Shown: piece after piece, positions 35,701-45,193 of the stretch
Position numbering within the stretch: position 1 is the first letter of the stretch
Layout of the letters: each line of letters begins with the position of its first letter
NCBI GenBank assembly: GCA_037043455.1
Contig: JAWPHD010001805.1
Coordinates: 229,419-293,418, forward strand
DNA from: Cyrtodaria siliqua
Taxonomy: Eukaryota > Mollusca > Bivalvia > Adapedonta > Hiatellidae
Direction of reading: 5' to 3'
Length of the DNA stretch: 64,000 nucleotides
Translations under genes and position numbers: made by a program
The notes under the pieces: generated by a model
Told to the model about the DNA's origin: nothing
Database searches by the model: none
What the model saw: the letters and a program-made list of their open reading frames with translations, nothing else

Positions 35701-36812
35701 GACACAAAATTCTGACGAACGAAGGACCGGATGGACAGATCAACGCACAAATATACATGTACACCAGACCACCATTTCGACAACTAAGTGGAGTTATCCG
35801 CAAGCGGGCTCGAGCCATAACCCCACTAATACTGGCTCATCAATATGTTGCAATTCACTTGTTTCGAAGTCTGAGCAGTGACTTCCTTGATTTGTGATAA
35901 TACAGACGGGCATGGCACAGAACTACAAATTATATATGTTACGCTACTTTATGGAGAACAGACACGGGTTGAAAACTGTAATTGCTTTCATTAACGATTT
36001 GTCGAAACTTACAAAATGCAAGTACTTTGACATCAGATGTTGGCGTATAATATTTTGATGTTTTAAAATTCAACTTACTACATATTTTACCATTTTCTAC
36101 TCATTTTTGTTGACCACATAGACAAATGGATCTTTTTTGTAGTTTGTATTATTTAATGCATTTTTCAAAAACGTTATGAAACATACGTTACTGGCAACTT
36201 TGAATCTTCAACTTCTGGGATATATTTTATCATCATACATTGTATGTCTATTATAATAATATACAAATAGTTTTATTAAAAAAGATACATGTATTGACAC
36301 TATGTCAAGAAGCACATTACACATATTAACCATGCCTTGTATATCATATTTGCACTCAAAGCTTTGTAACGTATGTTTCGTGTTAAAAAGTGACCCCCAT
36401 TTTTTCATCTACATCGATGGAAATTGCAGAAACGGGATACGTATAAATGTTTTAACCATGTTCATTTTATAAAAAGCATATCTGTGTAGCATTTAAATGC
36501 CCCCCCCCCCCCCCCCCCCCCCCCGACTAGTATGTTTAGTATCCACCGAAGTAGCGTAACGTATGTTTCACAGACATTTGGCGTCACTTTTCAAATCAAG
36601 TATCTGACAACTTAGATCAGCGGGATCTAAACACTAAAGTATTTATTTGACAGTTTCTATAGCGAGCATACCAACATAGCAACCATTTGCGACCATATTG
36701 AACAGGAAAAACGACTAATACACGATGAAAACAGAAAAACTCGACTGGCGTCAGTAACGTATGTTTCATTTTTGGGTGTTTGAAGGCATGGCGATATTTA
36801 CATCTTCGTTTT

Positions 36813-36844
<32 letters not shown>

Positions 36845-37231
36845 ATATTTATTTCATTATACCGACCACATGGAGGGGTGCCATTTCAAAATGTCTTACT
36901 CTGACGTAATAACAAGGAGCCATCTGGTATTGCTTCACTTTCGGGTATAGGGAATTTAATATAATGGAGTGTTAACAGTGAGATATAATAATATTTATTT
37001 GGCCTGTAAACGTCTTTGTCTCTACAAAATCGCCAAACAGAACAGATATTAAGTTCAATCAATCTTGGTTCTATGCTTTCTTGGCAAGTAACCTTCCAGA
37101 CTACGCGAAATCAATCAAAGCACTGGGGACACAGAAAGACTGGACTGCCTTTCAGAAGAACAATGGTTCACTCAATGAGCGTACACGATTTTTTTTATAA
37201 AATAGTTTGTTTTTATTGTGTATTCCCGAAA
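35701..37231. other. Right interior of the TIR element, no gene
   Basis: No supported ORF. Contains the motif TAACGTATGTTTC at 36367-36379, 36557-36569 and 36755-36767 and its complement at 36178-36190, a poly-C run of about 24 at 36500-36524, and an (AATC)n run at 36817-36844. Confidence 0.6.
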
Positions 37232-37468
37232 CTTTGATGGTTGTGTTAAAAATGATTCGAGTTTTCTTAAACGACATGCAAAGAAGAACATACCAGATGA
37301 TATTTAATAAGTTGTAACATTTAGCGTAGCGGAACCTAAACTTGTATTACATATGGCGAACTTTTAGCGAAAACTGATTTTGTAACATTTAGCGGAAAAT
37401 TGTTACATTTTCCGAAATTTTGTTACAAATGTTACATTTGCCGGTGTGTTACATTTAGGGTTGCTACA
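37232..37468 (-). repeat. Right long TIR
   Basis: Reverse complement of the left TIR with small deletions: TTCGAGTTTTCTTAAACGAC, then AAGTTGTAACATTTAGCG, GATTTTGTAACATTTAGCGG, AAATTTTGTTACAAATG, and the outer GTTACATTTAGGGTTGCTAC. At least six GTAACA/GTTACA motifs are kept. Confidence 0.8.
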
Positions 37469-37617
37469 CACATTACCTATTAAATGTTTTAATTTTACAA
37501 TCTGCAAACTGTTTAAGATTAAATTAAAGTTTTATTTCATACCCAGCCAACCCCGTTCTCGCTCATTGGAGAAGGGGTTGGGTGGAGTATGACAGTGAAT
37601 ACTCGGACCACTTATAA

Positions 37618-37982
37618 CGTTTTAGAATTAGAACATCGACAACTGCGATATTTGAAGGTATTTAACCCCGATCTACAAGTTTTATATTTCTAAGGTAATA
37701 CAACGATTTTTGAAAGCTTGAAATGTGTTCATGCAATCAGAGCAAACGATTTAAACTAGTTAATTTGCAGTTCAGTCGTATCTCCAATCAAGAGCGAAAT
37801 ACACAAAACAATGAGAATAGTATAGACATATTCTTAGATGAGTACATAGACATTTCGAATGGTACAAGAGGTGTTCAGCTTATAACGTAGCACTTCTGTT
37901 TAAGCTATTATTTTTCAGCGGATGTGATATCATAAAAATGCGTTATTTAATTATGTAAAACTGTCATTTAGAACCTATGTAT
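37618..37982. other. Spacer with inverted segment
   Basis: 37705-37870 is the inverted partner of 29690-29855. Otherwise featureless. Confidence 0.5.
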
Positions 37983-38648
37983 TTAAATATACTGAAGCGA
38001 AAAAGAAACGAAATATATTATCCAATTTCACGCGGTTTGCTTTAAATTAAATTTTGAATTAGGTGCATACTATTTTCCATTTTTAAACCTATATGTTTCT
38101 ATTGCCAAAGAGTTTTACCTTAAACCAAATAGTTCCACTAAATGTATAGCATAATTGTTTAAAACTGTGTTTGCAATTTAAATATGATCGTATGTTATAT
38201 TTTAATACAAAAACTATAAATACTGAATTAAAAGTTAGAATTTTATTGCAATATTTAAAAAAATACAAATAATACGACAGTTTGCTCATATGTTATCAAT
38301 GGTTTTACAAATTAACCAAAATAAGAATTTATTCATATTTTGTAAGACACAAATTGAATAGTTATTGGTTTAAACGTATTTTATTTTTTCAATGGTTTAC
38401 AACATTGCATATATACATTGTACAATTACATTAAAGGATTAGAATGAAAGCAAACTGCTTATAGAATTCTTCTCCTATGTTTCTTCTCACATTGTTTTGT
38501 GTATTGTGAATAGTTATTGCTGCTGTATTGTCACATATATATAAAGGTATCTTTGGTCAAAATTTATAAAATAAGAATTCATCATTATTTGCAAATGTGT
38601 GTGTTTCCCCCGTAAATCAAAAGTTACATTTTTTTTCTTACAAGAAAG

Positions 38649-39481
38649 CAGGGAGTACGTTATAGGGAGAAGAAACGAGTTCATAAACGCTCTAGTTTAT
38701 CGATTTATGTTGTCGCGCTAGAACGCCGCCATTTACTATTTTATCGATACAGGTAAATCGATCGTAGGTGCGTTACATTTGAAAAGTTAAAATTTCAGCC
38801 AACATCTCAAATTAGGCAGTTTTTACAGCCCCCTTTTACGGCTTTCTGTTATAATCAACATCACGAAATTACATTATTGACAAAGATAAATGTGTCTACT
38901 ATTCACTTTTTTTTTATTATTATTGCCTAATATAACCCATACTTCGTATCTCGTTTGCAATAGCTTCACACCAATTTTAATTCTATAAAATTAAAAATTT
39001 AGCTGATATCTCAAAAGGCACATTTTCATCACCTCTTTTTAGGCTTTGTCTTATAATCACCACCATCAAATTACCTTCTTTACAAAGATAAATATGTTTA
39101 CTATTCACTTTTTGTTATTATTAATGCCTAAATAACCCGTAGTCTCGTATCTCGTTTGCAATAGCTACACTGTCACCATTTTTTATTTGGCGCAGAGTGG
39201 CGCCATCTTTGTTACACGGAACCGTCTGGTAAAATGTGATTTTAAACATGCAAACAAATACACGCTCTGTATCAGAGGACACAATGTAAATAAATAATAC
39301 TGATGTTTACATGTAGCACCTTTATTGAGTTTGTAAGTGTAATAATTTATAAGAATTTGCTGTTTTTCACACACTCGCGAAACAACCGGAAATAGTCATT
39401 TTCACGGAGTAGTGAAACACATGCGCGACAACATAAATCGGCAAAACGAGCCCGTTTCTCCTCCCTATGACGTACTCCCTG
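38649..39481. mobile_element. hAT-like non-autonomous element, 833 bp
   Basis: Starts CAGGGAGTACGTTATAGGGA and ends TCCCTATGACGTACTCCCTG. The inverted repeats run ~70 bp (to ATTTATGTTGTCGCG / CGCGACAACATAAAT). Flanked by AAGAAAG on both sides (38642-38648, 39482-39488), and copy Y has one AAGAAAG at the empty site (52103-52109). CAGGG termini and a 7-8-bp duplication fit hAT. The interior holds two ~195-bp tandem units (ACAAAGATAAATRTGTYTAC, then GTATCTCGTTTGCAATAGCT). No ORF. Confidence 0.85.
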
Positions 39482-39652
39482 AAGAAAGGAATGAAACTTA
39501 TGATTCGAACTTGAACTTTTTTATAAATTTAATAATTTTCAAATGCGAATGTCATCTTAATTTTGGCTGAAATCGTGAAAACCGAAAAATAGCAAAAAAA
39601 AAATGCATATTCCACCTTTAACATGTAGACATACATATCAGACAACAATAAA

Positions 39653-40401
39653 TATAGATATACAAATCGAACAAGTCGAGCCCCCAGTGTGATTCGAACC
39701 CGCAGCGGAGAAAAAGTAGCATTCAAGGACGACAGTAAACCACAAGCACACACAGAAATAAAGAACAACTATATATAAAAATGAACAATAGGCAAAATAA
39801 GACATCATAAACACACAAGGGTTGACAATAGGCTACCGCCTTCAACGGTCAGTGGCAAAAAAGGCCGCTGGGTGTTTAAACCAGGTTCTAGGGTGCACCA
39901 AACCTCACACTTACTGTCATCCCAATAAAATGGGACAGTGTAAATAAAGAAATCCCCGTCATGAACTATTCTCTAACCAACAAGACAGCATTAATAGGCA
40001 ATATAAGTACAACATAAAGGTTCTCGTCTATATATAAATACAAAAAATCAATAGCCTAGAAGGTCACAAAGAAGGTACTCAGTGACTTGGCAGAAGCCAG
40101 AGCAACAAGAGAACAAACCATTGAGAACACGACAAGACAAGATTGCAGACAAATATCAAACGTCACCGTCCTTTTGGGATTTAGGTAGACATCTCAGTCA
40201 TTCCGGTCATCGCACAGTTAAATAAGAAAGCATAGTGGCGAACTGTAAATGGATCCACCACCAAGCATGCAGCGCGTTGCAAAATAAACCTTTTAACAAG
40301 TTTAACAAAGATAGTATGAACATGATCATGACCAAAGATCTTACAAAGTTTGTAAATCACGTTACCATAGAAGTTAGGTTGTGATAGTCCTTGTCGCAGA
40401 A
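39653..40401 (-). mobile_element. 5'-truncated family-A retroelement insertion
   Basis: Absent from copy Y, where AATAA is followed directly by CCTT (52256-52264). In X the insert is bounded by AATAAA on both sides (39647-39652, 40402-40407). The 3' end is at the left (reading minus: ...GTTTACTGTCGTCC, GAATGCTACTTTTTC, TTCGATTTGTATATCTAT). The 5' end stops abruptly inside the RT at the right. Variable 5' truncation with a fixed 3' end and short target duplication is the mark of target-primed reverse transcription. Confidence 0.78.
40180..40401 (-). pseudogene. Reverse-transcriptase C-terminal fragment, family A, copy 3
   Basis: Minus-strand reading: LRQGLSQPNFYGNVIYKL, then KLVKRFILQRAACLVVDP and YAFLFNCAMTG. 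It aligns with 7685-7951 but has lost about nine codons (KIGYDPII region) and is diverged. It begins at the 5' truncation point, so it has no catalytic region. Confidence 0.7.
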
Positions 40402-41038
40402 AATAAACCTTAAATGACAATTTACAAGCATTTCTTTTCTTTTTAAATTTGTATTGCCATTATTTTTATAATTGAAGAGTTTTCCTTAAAATTATCATTC
40501 TCTACCGTTTTTTAAAAATCCGGATGCAGCAAAATTAGGAAACAAATAATAGTTCATTTCATAATGTTTATATCGAAGGAATCATAAGACTTGACGTTAA
40601 ACTGAACATATTCTGGCGAGAATGCCAAGACATTTGATTCAGTTTCAAATGACAGTGTTATGTTACAAGTTGAACACCTTTGTATGTATGTATAAATAAA
40701 ACATTAATTTAATTATATATGGTTGATAATTGCCATTTTCAAAACGTCGTTAATATATTTACCATGACAGTCTTTAATGAGACTATTTTGTTTTATCGTC
40801 GCATATTAAAGTTACTTACATGATCAAGCATGCCACAAAACACTTTTATACCTGGCCAAGTGAGATACTTAACGCACAACTTTTGCAAATAAATATTCAT
40901 ATGATGAATGTAATATTTCTGAATACAAGATATAAACAAAATCCATCATAAAGTGTACACAATAAAACACGTATGAAGAAATATAAAAAGATCGGATAGG
41001 GAAATTAGCATTCAAGGAGGACAGTCAATTTTTTCATT

Positions 41039-41208
41039 AAAAAAGATATAACCTGTTTAAAATTACCTATTATATTTTTGATTTTTTTACAATATGCAAA
41101 ATGTTTAAGCCGAAATTAAGGTTTTATTTCATACCCCAGCCAACCCCGTTTTCGCTTCTTGGAGGTGGGGTTGGATGGGGTATGAACGTTAATACTCAGA
41201 CCACGTAA
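41039..41208 (+). mobile_element. M1 MITE, right-hand part
   Basis: Starts within M1 (AACCTGTTTAAAATTACCTA), continues GTTTAAGCCGAAATTAAGG, CAACCCCGTTTTCGCTTCTT and GGGGTTGGATGGGGTATG, and ends CAGACCACGTAATG. The left half is missing. It lies in an 860-bp X-specific stretch (40541-41402) that also has a short family-A tail near 40985-41030. Confidence 0.75.
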
Positions 41209-41402
41209 TGTGAAGAGTAAATCTAAAAACAAATCTAATAAATTAATGTAGTTTCTCTTAATACATATAGTAATACTTTTAATTTTTATCATGTTGCTCT
41301 TCTCAAAAATAGAATGTAAAACAAAAGCAAATTCAATATATCATTGCAATTGTATTAATGCATTTTAAAAGTTCCATAACGTCAGTAAGATACATATCTA
41401 CT

Positions 41403-42147
41403 GAAAAATGAAGTAAATGAATGTTCTTTTCTTGGTTAAATGACATTACAAAGAGAATATTTTAAGATTAGTTTTTCTTCTCAGTGGACGGTTTTCCAAA
41501 TTACTGCTGTAAAGTTTTTTTAACAAATGTGGAAATAGCGAAGAGAAACCTAATTGCTTTGTAAGTTTATTTGCTAAATCGATGATTAAGCTCGTTATTT
41601 AGGTACATCCTTTGGATTACTTTCTTCAACAGTACCACTAGACTGGAATGCGTATTGACTTACTCCCCGATTTAAGATAATTTGTTGAATTCCGAGCTTC
41701 AGACTAGTATCGATGTCAGAACGGTTTACACGATGAACAGTTAAACATAAAACAGAGAAGTTATAACTAATCCAACAACACGAAGAAGAACTATTAAAGA
41801 CCATAAGGAGAATTTTCTAAAATGGCATCATTCATACTAAATCAAAAAGGCTGTACCAGTACAGACTAACCGCATTTACTATAACATTATATAAAAAATG
41901 ATTCCTGATCCTCAAACGGGTAAGTGGTGATTGTGTATTATGCAATCTGTATTTATTATTATTTCTGGAATTTTAATTTCATCCAACCCCATGTACAAAA
42001 ATGATAACTCTATGTACAAATAAGTACAAAAGTCTAACTAGATATGCAGCTTTCACGAAACACAGTAAACCCAAAAAATAATGAAAGATGTATATATAAA
42101 TACAAATGCATTCATTGTATCCCAAAAAATAGGTATTAACATCAAAC
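41403..42147. other. Copy X flank, no gene
   Basis: Paralogous to 52395-52800 in its first half. No coding region. The short minus frames here overlap retroelement UTR or repeats. Confidence 0.5.
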
Positions 42148-42835
42148 AGGAAATGTAGCATTCACAGAACACAGTCAACCATAAATGAAGCATGTAAATC
42201 AAACAACAAGGACAAGGACAAATAAGGACAAGGACAAATAGAAATATGCAACACCACAAACACAGAACACAGTCAACCATAAATGAAGCATGTAAATCAA
42301 ACCACAATGACAAGAACAAATAGAAATATGCAACACCGCAAACATAGAACACAGTCAACCATAAATGAAGCATGTAAATCAAATAACAAGGACAAGGACA
42401 AATAGAAATATTCAATATTTTTATTATTTGTGATACTGGCCACCGGCCAAAACACATAACATGTATACAATATATTTATCATAAATTTATACGTGGTTTG
42501 GTTGTTATGCATAAATGTACAATTAACTAACAATACTATCAATACAATACTATTACTTTTATATAACAGTACATACTAATCATGAATAAATTCACTTCGT
42601 TTAACGAAAGCATAGTAAAGAAACATAGCTATATGTTTTATAACACTTTCATTTTTACATGACATGACAATATTAAACTTGTGTTTATGCAACACCACAA
42701 ACACAGAACACAGTCAACCATAAATGAAGCATGTAAATCAAACAACAGGGACAAGGACAAATAGAAGCAAAGTAAGCAACACCGCAAACATAAACAGGTC
42801 AACGATAGGGGTATCGCCTTGTAACTGTCAAAATG
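42148..42835 (-). repeat. Family-A 3' UTR partly expanded into ~80-98-bp tandem units
   Basis: The block CAGAACACAGTCAACCATAA, then ATGAAGCATGTAAATCAAA and a GGACAAGGACAAAT tract, occurs at ~42163, 42261, 42343 and ~42702. This is the reverse complement of the family-A tail (GGTTGACTGTGTTCTG), so the retroelement lies on minus. 42409-42690 interrupts the series. In copy Y the GGACAAGGACA tract at the same place has grown to 3.1 kb. Confidence 0.78.
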
Positions 42836-43078
42836 TTGGCCTTGGGGGTGGGGCGTCGGTCAATGGCGCATAGGTAGCGATGGGGGAGGCGGCCAGTGAC
42901 AAAATAGTGGCGGTGGGTGGGAGGCGGCCGGTGACAAATGGTAGCCGTTGGGGGAGAGTAGGGGTCAGTGGCAAAATGGTGGCCGTGAGGGGGAGGCTGC
43001 CAGTGACAAAATGGCAGCCGTGGGGGGAGAGGAGGCGGTCAGTGGCAAAATGGTAGCCGTGGGTGGGGGGTTGTAAAT
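42836..43078 (-). repeat. G-rich minisatellite of ~36-45-bp units
   Basis: About six irregular units of the form GGTCAGTGGCAAAATGGTAG, then CCGTGGGGGGAG. They correspond to the CCACTGACCGTTCC region of the family-A UTR (minus), amplified together with the adjacent C-rich stretch. Runs of three to six G suggest G-quadruplex potential. Copy Y has about three units (56040-56165). Confidence 0.8.
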
Positions 43079-43146
43079 GGGGTTATCCTTTGTGGAATCA
43101 TAAAAGTTTATATTTATAAGACAGTTTTCTATTATTCTCTAAAGTT

Positions 43147-43295
43147 AACATGTTACACCTTTTTTTGCCACTGACCGTTCCAAGGCGGTAGCCCTATTGT
43201 CAACCCTTTTGTGTTTGTGATGTCTTATTTGGCCTTTTATTCATCTTTAAATTTGTGCTTTGTTTCTGTGTGTGTTAGTGGTTGACATTTTCGAC
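43147..43295 (+). repeat. Family-A tail fragment, plus strand, X-specific
   Basis: TTTGCCACTGACCGTTCCAA, GGCGGTAGCCCTATTGTCAA, CCCTTTTGTGTTTGTGATGT and AGTGGTTGACATTTTC, matching 8280-8410. It is absent at the corresponding place in Y (56255-56330). Confidence 0.7.
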
Positions 43296-43360
43296 CTCTT
43301 AATATCTCTCAAATAGTTCCAGCATTGGAGAACGGAATCATCTCACTATATATGTTATAT

Positions 43361-43500
43361 GCACTTGGTACCATTGTCTACTATTAGTGAGAAATGCACT
43401 TGGTACCATTCTCTACTATTGGTGAGAAATGCACTTGGTACCATTCTCTACTATTGGTGAGAAATGCACTTGGTACCATTCTCTACTATTGGTGAGAAAT
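43361..43500. repeat. 35-bp tandem repeat, four copies
   Basis: Exactly four units of GCACTTGGTACCATTCTCTA followed by CTATTGGTGAGAAAT. Copy Y has a single unit at 56396-56430, so the expansion happened in X. Confidence 0.95.
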
Positions 43501-43504
43501 GTTC

Positions 43505-43600
43505 TTACTTTGACAGTACAACTCATGAACAGACTCGATGAACAGATTCGATTCTGCTACCTTTCTCTCTTGCTTGTGTTTGTTGCTTCCAATGGATCAC
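43505..43600 (+). repeat. Hairpin/poly(A) module, degenerate
   Basis: CAACTCATGAACAGACTC, then GATGAACAGATTC instead of AATAAA, then GATTCTGCTACC and TTGCTTGTGTTTGTTGCTTC. The second loop has gained ~9 bp and lost its AATAAA. The Y counterpart (56445-56530) keeps it. Confidence 0.65.
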
Positions 43601-44224
43601 CTTTTCAGGGTTTTTTAAAAATGTAATGACTTAGTTCACGACGAATTTATCACAAAGTCTTTTCTTAAAGATTGATAAAAATAAGTTAATACATTAATTT
43701 TACCTTCTCTCTAAAACAAAAAAAAACAGTCTTATGTGTAAAAGACATTGGCCAAGTTTTTTATTAAACATCTTACGATAAGCAAATGAAATGAAATCGC
43801 GTTCATTTGTGAACTGTAAATCAACGTAAAGAATTTAAGAAATTAACATACGATCCAAATTTTGTTGTAATTTGTTTCATAAAAGCGGGCCCTTGTCCGT
43901 AAGTTGAATGTCATATATTACTGTTACAGGTTTTGTCGTACAATGAATCTGTTTATAATCGCTTATTCTAAAAGAGATAAAGCCTTTTTTGTCACGATAC
44001 ACGACAGAGAAATATGACCTTTTATGGTGCCACAAAGGATAATCACATTTCACTTACTCCATCTGCAGGGTTTATGATCAGTATTGCAGTAAACCTGCTG
44101 TGGTTTCGTGATGTATAGGAATTTTGTCTAAGCAGTGTCTCTCTACGGCACCCATTTTATGACTTCCTGATCTGTAAATTTATTTTATGTTTCCTGCGAG
44201 GAAAATGTATGCCTGAATTATAAA
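43601..44224. other. Copy X unique part, no gene
   Basis: Paralogous to 56530-57270. The conserved-looking stretch TGTCGTACAATGAATCTGTT is shared by both copies, but neither has a supported coding frame across it. Confidence 0.5.
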
Positions 44225-45193
44225 CTAATCTGATTCTCTCACAGTGATTGCAGTACTAATCAGATACTCTCACAGTGATTGCAGTACTAATCAGACACTC
44301 ACACAGTGATTGCAGTACTAACTGGACACTCACACAGTGATTGCAGTACTAATCTGACACTCACACAGTGATTTCAGTACTAATCAGATACTCTCACAAT
44401 GCTCACAGTGATTTCAGTACTAATCGGACATTCACACAGTGAAGGCAGTACTAATCAGATACTCACATAGTGATTGCAGTACTAATCAGACACTCACACA
44501 GTGAATGCAGTACTAATCAGATACTCACACAGTGATTGCAGTACTAACTGGACACTCACACAGTGATTGCAGTACTAATCTGACACTCACACAGTGATTT
44601 CAGTACTAATCAGACACTCACACGGTGATTGCAGTACTAATCAGGCACTCACAAGATAATTGCAGTACTAATCAGATACTCACACAGTGATTGTAGTACT
44701 AATCAGACACTCACACTGTGATTGCAGTACTAATCAGATACTCACACGGTGATTGCAGTACTAATCAGACACTCACACGGTGACTGCAGTACTAATCATA
44801 CACTCACACGGTGACTGCAGTACTAATCAGACACTCACATGGTGACTGCAGTACTAATCAGACACTCACACGGTGACTGCAGTACTAATCAGACACGTAC
44901 TAATCAGACACTCACATGGTGACTGCAGTACTAATCAGACACTCACACGGTGACTGCAGTACTAATCAGACACTCACATACGCTCACACAGTGACTGCAG
45001 TACTAAGCAGACACTCACACAGTGACTGCAGTACTAATCAGACACTCTCACTCACAGTGATTGCAGTACTAAGCAGACACTCACACAGTGAATGCAGTAC
45101 TAATCAGACTCTCTCACAGTGATTGCAGTACTAATCAGACACTCACACAGTGATTGCAGTACTAATCAGACACTCACACAGTGATTGCAGTAC
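44225..45193. repeat. 31-bp minisatellite, about 31 copies
   Basis: Unit TACTAATCAGACACTCACAC followed by AGTGATTGCAG. Variants form blocks: GTGATTGCAG units at the ends and GGTGACTGCAG units in the middle (~44770-44990), with occasional short units (44395, 44890, 44970, 45045). Copy Y has one unit only (57272-57304), so the array grew from a single pre-existing unit after the duplication. Confidence 0.95.

Larger units (their letters stand above)
32497..37468. mobile_element. 4972-bp non-coding element with long TIRs
   Basis: Inserted in M1 with a probable 5-bp target duplication CACAT (32492-32496 and 37469-37473). Termini AGTAGCAACCCTAAATGTAA (left) and TTACATTTAGGGTTGCTACA (right) are inverted, differing only at the last base. 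The inverted repeats extend ~235-290 bp inwards. The interior has no coding region I can recognise. It carries pearl-like repeat units, a tRNA-like sequence, a nested MITE and four evenly spaced TAACGTATGTTTC motifs. It may be a non-autonomous element of an unassigned DNA-transposon superfamily. Confidence 0.8.
32371..37617 (+). mobile_element. M1 MITE interrupted by a 4972-bp TIR element
   Basis: The M1 left part (32371-32496: TTGGTCCCGCC, GGCGATGGGAAAG, ATGCGATAGCCTGTTT) and right part (37474-37617: TACCTATTAAATG, TTTTACAATCTGCAAACTG, GAGAAGGGGTTGGGTGG, ACTCGGACCAC) join into a normal M1 when the inner element is removed. The complete copy at 59000-59276 serves as the intact comparison. Confidence 0.8.
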
